DNA of 64,000 nucleotides from NCBI RefSeq assembly GCF_001514235.1, contig NZ_KQ948932.1, forward strand, positions 1 through 64,000, written 5' to 3'. Below, one piece after another: positions 14,736-23,528 of the stretch. Under the pieces are notes generated by a model. The model had not been told where the DNA came from. It made no database searches and was given only the letters and a program-made list of their open reading frames with translations. Numbering within the stretch: the first letter of the stretch is position 1; each line of letters begins with the position of its first letter. The stretch comes from Streptomyces caeruleatus (GTDB taxonomy: Bacteria; Actinomycetota; Actinomycetes; Streptomycetales; Streptomycetaceae). The position numbers were made by a program, and so were the translations under genes.

Positions 14736-14757
14736 AGTTAGTAATCAATAACTATCC
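14736..14757 (+). promoter_or_regulatory. second TetR operator, upstream of the MFS gene
   Basis: AGTTAGT, AATCAAT, AACTATC at 14736-14757 aligns with the operator in the tetR promoter (shared AGTTAGT-x-AT-x-x-A-x-x-ACTA). It lies 53 bases before the pump gene. Confidence 0.6.
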
Positions 14758-14809
14758 AGATTGAAGAGTCCGTCAACAGGAACCGGAACGCATCACCCCT
14801 GGGGGAGCG

Positions 14810-16261
14810 ATGTCACACCAGACCGAACAGAACGCGCGGGCGACCGGCCTCGGAGGGGCCGTATGGGCCCTCGTCATCACCAGCGTCGCCGGGTTCATGG
14901 CGGCCCTCGACAACCTCGTCGTCACCACCGCACTGCCGTCCATCCGCCAGGACCTGGGCGGATCGCTGCCCGACCTGGAGTGGACGGTGAGCGCGTACAC
15001 GCTCACCTTCGCCGTCCTGCTGATGTTCGGCGCGGCGCTCGGTGACCGATTCGGCCGCCGTCGGCTCTTCCTGGTCGGCATCACGATCTTCACCGGCGCG
15101 TCCGCCGCCGCGGCCCTCGCGCCGGGCCTCGACTCCCTCATCGCCGCCCGCGCGGTACAGGGCGTCGGCGCGGCGATCATGATGCCGCTGACGCTGACCC
15201 TGCTGACGGCCGCCGTGCCCGCCGCCAAGCGTGGGATGGCGTACGGCATATGGGGTGCCGTCAACGGGCTCGCGGTCGCGTCCGGGCCACTCATCGGCGG
15301 CAGCCTCACCGAACACATCTCCTGGCAGTGGATCTTCTGGCTGAACGTCCCGCTGGGCCTCGTCCTGCTGCCGCTGGCCCGCCTGCGCCTGGCCGAGTCG
15401 CACGGCACCGGGTCCCCGCTCGACATCGCCGGCACCCTGCTCGCCAGCGGCGGCCTGTTCGGGATCGTGTACGGCCTGGTGCGCGGGCCGGCCGACGGGT
15501 GGACCGGCCGTCTGGTGCTGACCGGCCTGTTCGCCGGAGGGGCGCTGCTCGTCGGGTTCGTGCTCTACAGCACCCGTGCCAAGAACCCGATGCTGCCGAT
15601 GCGGCTCTTCCGCTCGCGGGCGTTCTCCGGGATCAACGCCGCGAGCATGCTGATGTTCCTCGGGATGTTCGGGTCGATCTTCCTGCTCAGCCAGTACATG
15701 CAGGGGGTGCTCGGGTACTCGCCGACCGAGGCGGGGCTGCGGATGCTGCCGTGGACGGGCATGCCGATGTTCGTCGCGCCGATCGCCGGCATCCTCTCCG
15801 ACCGCATCGGGGGGCGGCCTGTCGTCGCCACCGGGCTGTTCTTCCAGGCGGCCGGCCTCGCCTACATGGCCTCTGTGGTCACCGTCGACGCCTCCTACGC
15901 CGCGCAGCTGCCCGGCCTGATCATCAGCGGCATCGGCATGGCGCTGTTCTTCGCGCCGGCGGCCAACCTGGTCATGTCCAGCGTCCGGGCCTCCGAACAG
16001 GGCATTGCCTCCGGTGCCAACAATGCGCTGCGGGAGGTCGGTGGGGCGCTCGGTATCGCCGTGATGGCGTCGATCTTCTCGGCGCGGGGTGGCTACGAGA
16101 CTGGGCAGGCCTTCGTGGACGGCCTGCGGCCCGCGCTGGTCACGGGGGCGGCGGTGGTTGCTCTCGCCGGCGTTGCGGCTCTGCTGATTCCGCGGCGGCG
16201 GGTCATCCGGGCCGTGGGCCCGACCGAGCAGGCGCCGACTCTGGAAACGGTCGCCGGGTGA
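14810..16261 (+). CDS. MFS drug/proton antiporter, DHA2 (14-TMS) family
   Basis: A 483-aa membrane protein of the EmrB/QacA type. Motif A (GALGDRFGRRRLFLVG-like: FGAALGDRFGRRRLFLVGI) follows helix 2. The helix 1 motif (FMAALDNLVVTTALPSI) carries the DHA2 Asp, and motif C lies in helix 5 (GLAVASGPLIGGSL). The 14-helix length and these motifs mean proton-driven export of organic compounds. It has a GGGGGAG ribosome binding site and is probably repressed by the TetR protein encoded upstream. The gene ends in two stable hairpins. Confidence 0.92.
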   Translation: MSHQTEQNARATGLGGAVWALVITSVAGFMAALDNLVVTTALPSIRQDLGGSLPDLEWTVSAYTLTFAVLLMFGAALGDRFGRRRLFLVGITIFTGASAAAALAPGLDSLIAARAVQGVGAAIMMPLTLTLLTAAVPAAKRGMAYGIWGAVNGLAVASGPLIGGSLTEHISWQWIFWLNVPLGLVLLPLARLRLAESHGTGSPLDIAGTLLASGGLFGIVYGLVRGPADGWTGRLVLTGLFAGGALLVGFVLYSTRAKNPMLPMRLFRSRAFSGINAASMLMFLGMFGSIFLLSQYMQGVLGYSPTEAGLRMLPWTGMPMFVAPIAGILSDRIGGRPVVATGLFFQAAGLAYMASVVTVDASYAAQLPGLIISGIGMALFFAPAANLVMSSVRASEQGIASGANNALREVGGALGIAVMASIFSARGGYETGQAFVDGLRPALVTGAAVVALAGVAALLIPRRRVIRAVGPTEQAPTLETVAG

Positions 16262-16840
16262 CTTCAGCGAACGGGGTGGTGGGGTTGGCGAAGCGTTTCC
16301 TCGCCCCCGCCGCCCCTACCCGTCCCATCCCTCGAAGGGGCTCCGCCCCTTCGACCCCGCTGGGGCTGCCGCCCCAGACCCCGCTGTCGGCCCGACGGGC
16401 CTCGTCCTCAAACGCCGGACGGGCTGGGGGGGGTGCCTGGCCGGGCGCCGAAAGCGGCCGTTCCCGACCGTAGGGCAGCGCCGCTTCGGGTGGGTGGGGG
16501 GTCGGGACGGCAGTGCCTCGTCCTCAAACGCGGGACAGGCCGAGGATTCCTGCGGGGCGTTCCGACCTGATGGCGGCAGGGGCCGTATGCCCGGCGGGTC
16601 CCGGAGGACGTACCCCCACGAGCCCGCGGTCGCCCACGGCCGCAAGGGGATGTGTCGGGGGGTGCCCCGCCCGCAGAGTCCGGTGTCAAGAGATGGGGCC
16701 TCCTGGCCTACGCCCGCCACCGGACCGAGGACGGACACCCCCCGGCGCGGGCCCCGACCCACCACCCCACCGAACCGCGCTACACGTACCCCCCACCCAA
16801 CACCAGCAGGCCGCCGCAGGCGTCTCGTACTCTTGAGCCC
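16262..16840. other. gene-free spacer with terminator hairpins and dispersed Streptomyces repeats
   Basis: Two hairpins end the MFS gene: GAAGGGGC/GCCCCTTC (16334-16352) and CTGGGGC/GCCCCAG (16360-16377). Two imperfect copies of CCTCGTCCTCAAACGC followed by SGGACRGGCYG lie at 16400-16425 and 16516-16541; this repeat is widespread between Streptomyces genes. The spacer has no credible coding frame. TACTCT at 16829 is a possible -10 for murB. Confidence 0.6.
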
Positions 16841-17896
16841 GTGCAGGAACTCCACGACGCCCCCCTCGCCCCCCTGACGACCTTCCGCCTGGGCGGCCCA
16901 GCCACCCGGCTGGTCACCGCCACCACCGACGCCGAGGTCATCGACGTCGTGCGTGAGGCGGACGCCGACGGGACGCCGCTGTTGGTGATCGGCGGGGGAT
17001 CGAACCTGGTCATCGGGGACAAGGGCTTCGCGGGGACCGCGCTCGTCGTCGCCACCAAGGGCTTCGAGCTGGACGGCACCGCGCTCGAACTGGCCGCCGG
17101 CGAGGTGTGGACCGAGGCCGTGGCCCGGACCGTGGAGGCAGGACTCGCCGGGATCGAGTGCCTCGCCGGAATCCCCGGCTCCGCAGGCGCCACGCCGATC
17201 CAGAACGTCGGCGCGTACGGCCAGGAGGTCTCCTCGACGATCACCGAGGTGATCGCGTACGACCGGCAGGCAGGCGAGACCGTCGTCATCCCGAACGGCG
17301 ACTGTGCCTTCTCCTACCGTCACAGCCGCTTCAAGGCCGACCCGGAGCGCTACGTCGTCCTGCGCGTCCGCTTCCGGCTGGAGGACGCCGAAGGTCTCTC
17401 CGCCCCGATCAAGTACGCCGAGACCGCCCGCGCCCTCGGCGTCGAGCCCGGCGACCGGGTCCCCTTGGCCTCCGCGCGCGAGACCGTGCTGAAGCTGCGT
17501 TCAGGGAAGGGCATGGTCCTGGACCCCGAGGACCACGACACCTGGTCGGCCGGTTCGTTCTTCACCAACCCGATCCTCACCGACGAGCAGTTCGCCGCGT
17601 TCCACGCGCGCGCGTGCGAGCACCTCGGCGAGGGCGTTCAGCCCCCGGCGTACCCGGCGGGGGAGGGCCACACCAAGACCTCCGCGGCCTGGCTCATCGA
17701 CAAGGCGGGCTTCACCAAGGGATACGGCACCGGCCCGGCCCGTATCTCCACCAAGCACACCCTCGCCCTCACCAACCGCGGCGGCGCGACCACCGAGGAC
17801 CTCCTGGGCCTCGCCCGCGAGGTCGTCGAGGGCGTCCGCGAGACCTTCGGCATCACGCTGGTCAACGAGCCGGTGACGGTCGGCGTCAGCCTCTAG
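16841..17896 (+). CDS. murB: UDP-N-acetylenolpyruvoylglucosamine reductase (MurB)
   Basis: A 351-aa FAD enzyme that reduces UDP-GlcNAc-enolpyruvate to UDP-MurNAc with NADPH in peptidoglycan precursor synthesis. The N-terminus is typical (APLTTFRLGGPATRLV). FAD-binding segments are LVIGGGSNLVIGDKGF and GIECLAGIPGSAGATPIQNVGAYGQE. SYRHSRFK carries the conserved Tyr-Arg, WSAGSFFTNPI the catalytic Ser, and KTSAAWLIDKAGFKG-type sequence lies near the C-terminus. The GTG at 16841 has little upstream leader, so translation may be leaderless or nearly so. It converges with the adenosine deaminase gene 8 bases further on. Confidence 0.96.
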   Translation: MQELHDAPLAPLTTFRLGGPATRLVTATTDAEVIDVVREADADGTPLLVIGGGSNLVIGDKGFAGTALVVATKGFELDGTALELAAGEVWTEAVARTVEAGLAGIECLAGIPGSAGATPIQNVGAYGQEVSSTITEVIAYDRQAGETVVIPNGDCAFSYRHSRFKADPERYVVLRVRFRLEDAEGLSAPIKYAETARALGVEPGDRVPLASARETVLKLRSGKGMVLDPEDHDTWSAGSFFTNPILTDEQFAAFHARACEHLGEGVQPPAYPAGEGHTKTSAAWLIDKAGFTKGYGTGPARISTKHTLALTNRGGATTEDLLGLAREVVEGVRETFGITLVNEPVTVGVSL

Positions 17897-17903
17897 GAGC
17901 GCG

Positions 17904-18941
17904 TCACCGGGGCTGGGCGAGCCAGTCGTCCACCCCCGCCAACAGCTTCGCCTTCATCTCCTCCGGCGCCGCCGACCCGCGCACCGACTGCCGGGCCAGC
18001 TCCGCCAGCTCCTCGTCGGTGAAGGCGTGGTGCCGGCGCGCGATGTCGTACTGGGCGGCCAGCCGCGAGCCGAAGAGCAGAGGGTCGTCGGCGCCGAGGG
18101 CCATCGGTACCCCGGCCTCGTACAGCGTCCGCAGCGGGACGTCCTCCGGCTTCTCGTAGACGCCGAGGGCGACGTTCGAGGCGGGACACACCTCACACGT
18201 CACGCCCCTGTCCGCGAGGCGCTTCAGCAGCCGCGGGTCCTCCGCCGCCCGCACCCCGTGACCGATCCGGTTCGCGTGCAGGTCGTCCAGGCAGTCACGG
18301 ACCGAGGACGGGCCGGTCAGCTCGCCACCGTGCGGGGCCGACAGCAGGCCGCCCTCACCGGCGATGTGGAAGGCGCGGTCGAAGTCCCTTGCCATGCCCC
18401 GGCGTTCGTCGTTCGACAACCCGAAGCCGACCACCCCCCGGTCGGCGTACCGCACCGCCAGCCGCGCCAGCGTGCGGGCGTCCAGAGGGTGCTTCATACG
18501 GTTCGCGGCGACCAGGACACGCATTCCGAGCCCCGTGTCCCGCGACGCCGTCTCCACCGCGTCCAGGATGATCTCCAGAGCCGGGATCAGACCGCCCAGC
18601 CGGGGCGCGTACGAGGTGGGATCCACCTGGATCTCCAGCCAGCCGGAGCCGTCCTTCAGGTCCTCCTCCGCGGCCTCTCTGACCAGGCGCTGGATGTCCT
18701 CCGGCTGCCGTAGGCACGACCGTGCCGCGTCGTACAGACGCTGGAAGCGGAACCAGCCCCGCTCGTCCGTCGCCCGTAGCCTCGGCGGCTCACCGCTGGT
18801 CAGCGCGTCCGTCAGCGCCTCGGGCAGACGCACGCCGTACTTGTCGGCCAGTTCCAGCAGGGTCGTCGGCCGCATCGAGCCGGTGAAGTGCAGGTGCAGA
18901 TGGGCTTTCGGCAGTTCAGAGACATCACGTACACGCTCCAT
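17904..18941 (-). CDS. add: adenosine deaminase family protein
   Basis: A 345-aa metal-dependent deaminase that should convert adenosine to inosine and ammonia for purine salvage. Visible motifs are the N-terminal KAHLHLHFTGS (HxH metal ligands), SAPHGGELTGP (in place of the usual HAGE, with the catalytic Glu), RIGHGVRA, and LGADDPLLFG with the Asp pair. ATG 18941 has AGGAT seven bases upstream. It is transcribed in the same direction as aspC but separated from it by a terminator. Confidence 0.88.
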   Translation of the reverse strand: MERVRDVSELPKAHLHLHFTGSMRPTTLLELADKYGVRLPEALTDALTSGEPPRLRATDERGWFRFQRLYDAARSCLRQPEDIQRLVREAAEEDLKDGSGWLEIQVDPTSYAPRLGGLIPALEIILDAVETASRDTGLGMRVLVAANRMKHPLDARTLARLAVRYADRGVVGFGLSNDERRGMARDFDRAFHIAGEGGLLSAPHGGELTGPSSVRDCLDDLHANRIGHGVRAAEDPRLLKRLADRGVTCEVCPASNVALGVYEKPEDVPLRTLYEAGVPMALGADDPLLFGSRLAAQYDIARRHHAFTDEELAELARQSVRGSAAPEEMKAKLLAGVDDWLAQPR

Positions 18942-19021
18942 TCCAGGATCCTGCCGTACGCCCCGCCCGTCCCGGTAGCGCTTTCCCCGAACGTGGTCTT
19001 GCTCGCACGCGCACACGACAA

Positions 19022-19052
19022 AGCGGGCCGCTCCACGAGGGAACGGCCCGCT
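19022..19052 (-). terminator. aspC terminator hairpin
   Basis: AGCGGGCCG (19022-19030) pairs with CGGCCCGCT (19044-19052), downstream of the minus-strand aspC gene. Confidence 0.6.
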
Positions 19053-19058
19053 CACCGT

Positions 19059-19074
19059 CTACTCACGTGAGTAG
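19059..19074. promoter_or_regulatory. 16-bp perfect palindrome
   Basis: CTACTCACGTGAGTAG is a perfect palindrome lying three bases after the aspC stop codon. It could extend the aspC terminator or be an operator for the add gene downstream. Confidence 0.4.
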
Positions 19075-19077
19075 ATG

Positions 19078-20304
19078 TCAGTCCCTGGCCTCGGCCAGCA
19101 GCTTCTGGATCCGGCTCACGCCCTCGACGAGGTCCTCGTCACCGAGCGCGTACGACAGCCGCAGGTAACCCGGCGTGCCGAAGGCCTCGCCCGGCACGAC
19201 GGCGACCTCGGCCTCCTCCAGGATGAGCGCGGCCAGCTCGACCGAGTCCTGCGGGCGCTTGCCGCGGATCTCCTTGCCGATGAGGGCCTTCACCGACGGG
19301 TACGCGTAGAAGGCGCCCTCGGGCTCGGGGCAGACCACGCCGTCGATCTCGTTGAGCATCCGCACGATGGTCTTGCGGCGGCGGTCGAAGGCCTCGCGCA
19401 TCTTGGCGACGGCGTCCAGGTCGCCGGAGACGGCGGCGAGGGCGGCCACCTGCGCCACGTTCGAGACGTTCGACGTGGCGTGCGACTGGAGGTTGGTCGC
19501 GGCCTTCACCACGTCCTTCGGGCCGATGATCCAGCCGACCCGCCAGCCCGTCATGGCGTACGTCTTGGCCACACCGTTGACCACGATGCACTTGTCGCGC
19601 AGCTCGGGCAGCACCGCGGGCAGCGACACGGACACCGCGTCGCCGTAGACCAGGTGCTCGTAGATCTCGTCGGTCATCACCCACAGGCCGTGCTCGACGG
19701 CCCAGCGGCCGATCGCCTCGGTCTCGGCCTCGCTGTAGACGGCGCCGGTCGGGTTGGACGGCGACACGAAGAGGACGACCTTCGTCTTCTCCGTACGGGC
19801 CGCCTCCAGCTGCTCCACGGAGACGCGGTAGCCGGTCGTCTCGTCGGCGACGACCTCGACCGGGACACCGCCCGCGAGACGGATCGACTCCGGGTACGTC
19901 GTCCAGTACGGGGCGGGGACGATGACCTCGTCGCCCGGGTCGAGGATCGCGGCGAAGGCCTCGTAGATGGCCTGCTTGCCGCCGTTGGTGACGAGGATCT
20001 GCGAGACGTCGGGCTCGTAGCCGGAGTCACGCAGCGTCTTCGCGGCGATGGCGGCCTTCAGCTCGGGCAGACCGCCGGCCGGGGTGTAGCGGTGGAACTT
20101 CGGGTTCTTGCAGGCCTCGATGGCGGCCTCGACGATGTAGTCCGGGGTCGGGAAGTCGGGCTCACCGGCGCCGAAGCCGATCACCGGACGCCCGGCGGCC
20201 TTGAGGGCCTTCGCCTTGGCGTCCACGGCGAGGGTGGCGGACTCGGAGATCGCGCCGACTCGGGCGGAGACCCGGCGCTCGGTGGGAGGGGTTGCAGCGC
20301 TCAT
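19078..20304 (-). CDS. aspC: pyridoxal-phosphate aminotransferase (aspartate aminotransferase)
   Basis: A 408-aa class I aminotransferase that interconverts aspartate/2-oxoglutarate and oxaloacetate/glutamate. The PLP lysine sits in GVAKTYAMTGWRVGW. SPSNPTGAVYS carries the cofactor-contacting Asn, VMTDEIYEHLVYGD the Asp/Tyr pair, and YLRLSYALGDE the substrate-binding Arg. The start at 20304 gives the usual Streptomyces length; an in-frame ATG at 20313 adds three residues. It is conserved next to tRNA-Trp and secE in actinomycetes. Confidence 0.92.
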   Translation of the reverse strand: MSAATPPTERRVSARVGAISESATLAVDAKAKALKAAGRPVIGFGAGEPDFPTPDYIVEAAIEACKNPKFHRYTPAGGLPELKAAIAAKTLRDSGYEPDVSQILVTNGGKQAIYEAFAAILDPGDEVIVPAPYWTTYPESIRLAGGVPVEVVADETTGYRVSVEQLEAARTEKTKVVLFVSPSNPTGAVYSEAETEAIGRWAVEHGLWVMTDEIYEHLVYGDAVSVSLPAVLPELRDKCIVVNGVAKTYAMTGWRVGWIIGPKDVVKAATNLQSHATSNVSNVAQVAALAAVSGDLDAVAKMREAFDRRRKTIVRMLNEIDGVVCPEPEGAFYAYPSVKALIGKEIRGKRPQDSVELAALILEEAEVAVVPGEAFGTPGYLRLSYALGDEDLVEGVSRIQKLLAEARD

Positions 20305-20587
20305 GGGGCCCATCGTTTCAGACAGGAAACGCGCCCGGCACGGGGGTTTCACAGACTGAACATCAGCTGAACAACCGTGCGGATCCGGGCCACGGCCAGC
20401 GGATCTTGCGCCCGAGGACCGGTGATCTTCGGCCGATCTTTCGCCGGTCAACGCTCCCACGGGCACTTTCTGTTCGACGGCGCGCCCAGGACCACGTACA
20501 CTCTCACCTCGTTGGCCTTCAGCGGCCCGCAGTCACAGGGTGCACACCGTGCACTCGCTCGGATGCGGTACGTTGGGGGACACACAA

Positions 20588-20660
20588 AGGGTCGTAGCTC
20601 AATTGGTAGAGCACTGGTCTCCAAAACCAGCGGTTGGGGGTTCAAGTCCCTCCGGCCCTG
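20588..20660 (+). tRNA. tRNA-Trp (CCA)
   Basis: Acceptor AGGGTCG / CGGCCCT with one T-G pair, anticodon loop CTCCAAA (CCA) in CTGGT/ACCAG, and a GGTTCAAGTCC T arm. It precedes secE, as in most actinobacteria. Confidence 0.97.
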
Positions 20661-20768
20661 CTACACACACCTTCGCCAGGATGTGTGCGCATGTACGTAC
20701 AGCAATGCACCGCCGTGCGGCTCAGACCGGGCGCGGCACGGCCACGACCCGGAATCAGGTGAGGACGA

Positions 20769-21053
20769 GTGACGGACGCCGTGGGCTCCATCGACATGCC
20801 TGATGCCCAGGACGAGGCGCCGGAGTCCAAGAAGACCCGCAAAGGTGGCAAGCGCGCCAAGAAGGGCCCGCTGAAGCGACTCGCCCTCTTCTACCGCCAG
20901 ATCATCGCGGAACTCCGCAAGGTCGTCTGGCCGACGCGCAACCAGCTGACGACGTACACCACCGTGGTGATCATCTTCGTCGTCATCATGATCGGCCTGG
21001 TGACCGTGATTGACTATGGGCTCGACCACGCCGCCAAGTACGTCTTCGGCTGA
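20769..21053 (+). CDS. secE: preprotein translocase subunit SecE
   Basis: A 94-aa single-span membrane protein of the SecYEG channel. An N-terminal Lys-rich stretch precedes the conserved amphipathic helix and hinge FYRQIIAELRKVVWPTRNQL and the C-terminal membrane helix TVVIIFVVIMIGLVTVIDYGLD. The GTG start has GAGGACGA directly upstream. It is co-directional with nusG 80 bases further on, with a modest hairpin between. Confidence 0.96.
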   Translation: MTDAVGSIDMPDAQDEAPESKKTRKGGKRAKKGPLKRLALFYRQIIAELRKVVWPTRNQLTTYTTVVIIFVVIMIGLVTVIDYGLDHAAKYVFG

Positions 21054-21065
21054 GCCAAGAGCGAA

Positions 21066-21088
21066 GGGCGCCGCGGTTACCGGCGCCC
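21066..21088 (+). terminator. hairpin between secE and nusG
   Basis: GGGCGCCG (21066-21073) pairs with CGGCGCCC (21081-21088), followed by CTTTCGC. It may only partly reduce read-through into nusG. Confidence 0.45.
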
Positions 21089-21133
21089 CTTTCGCATGTT
21101 CCACCCCTATGTATCCAGGAAGAAGCAGCCACC

Positions 21134-21991
21134 GTGTCTGACCAGAACGTGAACGACGCCATCGAGCCACACGGGCAGGGTGTCGAGTCCGTGGAAGACG
21201 AGCTCGAGATCGTCGAAGGCGCGGACGAGGACCTGGACGAGGTCGAGGCTGCCGAGGCCGAGGCGGGCGAGCCCGCCGAGGAGGCCGCGCTCCACGTCGA
21301 GGACGAGTCCGGCGGTGACGTCGAGGCTGTCGAGGACGAGGAAGAGGACGCCGAGGAGGAGCCGGCCGAGCCGGTCGACCCCGTCGCCGCACTGCGCGAC
21401 GAGCTCCGCACGCTCCCCGGCGAGTGGTACGTCATCCACACCTACGCCGGTTACGAGAACCGCGTGAAGACCAACCTGGAGCAGCGCGCCGTCTCGCTGA
21501 ACGTCGAGGACTACATCTTCCAGGCCGAGGTGCCGCAGGAAGAGGTCGTCCAGATCAAGAACGGCGACCGCAAGACGATCAAGCAGAACAAGCTGCCGGG
21601 TTACGTCCTCGTCCGCATGGACCTGACGAACGAGTCCTGGGGCGTCGTCCGCAACACCCCCGGCGTCACCGGCTTCGTGGGCAACGCCTACGACCCGTAC
21701 CCGCTGACCCTGGACGAGATCGTCAAGATGCTCGCCCCGGAGGCCGAGGAGAAGGCCGCCCGCGAGGCCGCCGAGGCCGAGGGCAAGCCCGCTCCGCAGC
21801 GCAAGGTCGAGGTCCAGGTGCTGGACTTCGAGGTCGGCGACTCGGTCACCGTCACCGACGGCCCGTTCGCCACGCTGCAGGCCACGATCAACGAGATCAA
21901 CGCCGACTCGAAGAAGGTCAAGGGTCTGGTGGAGATCTTCGGGCGCGAAACGCCGGTCGAGCTGAGCTTCGACCAGATCCAGAAGAACTGA
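21134..21991 (+). CDS. nusG: transcription termination/antitermination factor NusG
   Basis: A 285-aa protein that binds RNA polymerase over the cleft and couples it to Rho or the ribosome. An acidic extension of about 90 residues (runs of E, D and A) precedes the NGN domain (GEWYVIHTYAGYENRVKTNLEQR... KLPGYVLVRMDL... GFVGN). The C-terminal KOW domain is FEVGDSVTVTDGPFATLQATINEIN. The acidic tail is typical of actinomycete NusG. GTG start. Confidence 0.97.
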   Translation: MSDQNVNDAIEPHGQGVESVEDELEIVEGADEDLDEVEAAEAEAGEPAEEAALHVEDESGGDVEAVEDEEEDAEEEPAEPVDPVAALRDELRTLPGEWYVIHTYAGYENRVKTNLEQRAVSLNVEDYIFQAEVPQEEVVQIKNGDRKTIKQNKLPGYVLVRMDLTNESWGVVRNTPGVTGFVGNAYDPYPLTLDEIVKMLAPEAEEKAAREAAEAEGKPAPQRKVEVQVLDFEVGDSVTVTDGPFATLQATINEINADSKKVKGLVEIFGRETPVELSFDQIQKN

Positions 21992-22016
21992 CTCTCTCTG
22001 GACCCACCGCTTCCGC

Positions 22017-22062
22017 GCAGGTCAGGCGGGCTCTCGCAGCCGGTCTGACCTGCTCGGTTTTT
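22017..22062 (+). terminator. terminator between nusG and rplK
   Basis: GCAGGTCAG (22017-22025) pairs with CTGACCTGC (22045-22053), followed by TCGGTTTTTGG. rplK therefore probably has its own promoter within 22063-22159. Confidence 0.7.
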
Positions 22063-22159
22063 GGCCGCGCATCTATACCCGTTATCGTTGTGCGGTATGC
22101 CTTCATCTGGGACGCGACCCGGGCGGAGGCACGCCTCAATCGAAAGGACCCGGAGAGTA

Positions 22160-22594
22160 ATGCCTCCCAAGAAGAAGAAGGTCACGGGGCTCATCAAGCT
22201 CCAGATCCAGGCCGGCGCCGCCAACCCGGCCCCGCCGGTCGGCCCCGCGCTGGGTCAGCACGGCGTGAACATCATGGAGTTCTGCAAGGCCTACAACGCC
22301 GCGACCGAGTCGCAGCGCGGTTGGGTCATCCCGGTGGAGATCACGGTCTACGAGGACCGTTCCTTCACCTTCATCACCAAGACCCCGCCGGCCGCGAAGA
22401 TGATCCTCAAGGCTGCTGGTGTCGAGAAGGGCTCCGGCGAGCCGCACAAGACCAAGGTCGCCAAGATCACCGAGGCGCAGGTCCGCGAGATCGCCACCAC
22501 CAAGATGCCCGACCTCAACGCCAACGACCTGGACGCCGCCGCGAAGATCATCGCCGGCACCGCCCGTTCCATGGGCATCACGGTCGAGGGCTGA
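22160..22594 (+). CDS. rplK: 50S ribosomal protein L11
   Basis: A 144-aa protein from ATG 22160 (CGGAGAG upstream), reading [45 protein letters not shown]. It is part of the GTPase-associated centre, and its N-terminal proline-rich domain is the thiostrepton-linked and RelA-linked region. It forms an operon with rplA. Confidence 0.98.
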
Positions 22595-22673
22595 CCCCAA
22601 CCCCCCAAGCAGAAGTGAGTGGCGGGGCCTGCTCGGCCCGGACCACAACTCCTAAGAAATCACAGGAGCAGTA

Positions 22674-23399
22674 GTGAGCAAGCGCAGCAAGACTCTCCGC
22701 GCTGCGGACGCCAAGATCGACCGGGAGAAGCTGTACGCCCCGCTCGAGGCCGTCCGTCTCGCCAAGGAGACGTCCACGTCCAAGTTCGACGGCACCGTCG
22801 AGGTCGCCTTCCGTCTGGGTGTCGACCCGCGTAAGGCCGACCAGATGGTCCGTGGCACCGTGAACCTTCCGCACGGCACCGGTAAGACCGCCCGGGTCCT
22901 GGTCTTCGCGACCGGCGACCGTGCCGAGGCCGCGCGTGCCGCGGGCGCCGACATCGTCGGTGCCGACGAGCTGATCGACGAGGTCTCGAAGGGCCGCCTG
23001 GACTTCGACGCCGTCGTCGCCACCCCGGACCTCATGGGCAAGGTCGGCCGCCTCGGCCGTGTCCTCGGCCCGCGTGGTCTGATGCCGAACCCGAAGACCG
23101 GCACCGTGACCCCGGACGTGGCCAAGGCCGTGACCGAGATCAAGGGCGGCAAGATCGAGTTCCGCGTCGACAAGCACTCGAACCTGCACTTCATCATCGG
23201 CAAGGCGTCCTTCGACGACGCCAAGCTGGTGGAGAACTACGGTGCCGCGCTGGAGGAGATCCTCCGTCTGAAGCCGTCGGCCGCCAAGGGTCGCTACATC
23301 AAGAAGGCCGCGATCAGCACCACGATCGGCCCCGGCGTTCCCGTCGACCCGAACCGCACCCGCAACCTCCTCGTCGAGGAGGACCCGGCCGCGGTCTGA
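22674..23399 (+). CDS. rplA: 50S ribosomal protein L1
   Basis: A 241-aa protein of the L1 stalk, GTG start with AGGAGCA upstream. Conserved segments are FDGTVEVAFRLGVDPRKADQMVRGTVNLPHGTGK, GRLGRVLGPRGLMPNPKTGTVT and GKIEFRVDKHSNLHFIIGK. L1 often represses its own operon by binding the mRNA leader; no site was identified here. Confidence 0.98.
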   Translation: MSKRSKTLRAADAKIDREKLYAPLEAVRLAKETSTSKFDGTVEVAFRLGVDPRKADQMVRGTVNLPHGTGKTARVLVFATGDRAEAARAAGADIVGADELIDEVSKGRLDFDAVVATPDLMGKVGRLGRVLGPRGLMPNPKTGTVTPDVAKAVTEIKGGKIEFRVDKHSNLHFIIGKASFDDAKLVENYGAALEEILRLKPSAAKGRYIKKAAISTTIGPGVPVDPNRTRNLLVEEDPAAV

Positions 23400-23424
23400 G
23401 CCACCGGCTCACCAGGCTCGAAAG

Positions 23425-23457
23425 CGGGCCCCACACTCTTCACGGGTGTGGGGCCCG
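23425..23457 (+). terminator. terminator after rplA
   Basis: CGGGCCCCACAC (23425-23436) pairs with GTGTGGGGCCCG (23446-23457). Confidence 0.8.
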
Positions 23458-23528
23458 TCCCCGTTCCCAGGCACGTTGTCAGTGCCCTGGGTTAACGTGC
23501 ATTCACGGGATTCGCACAGGGGGGACGA

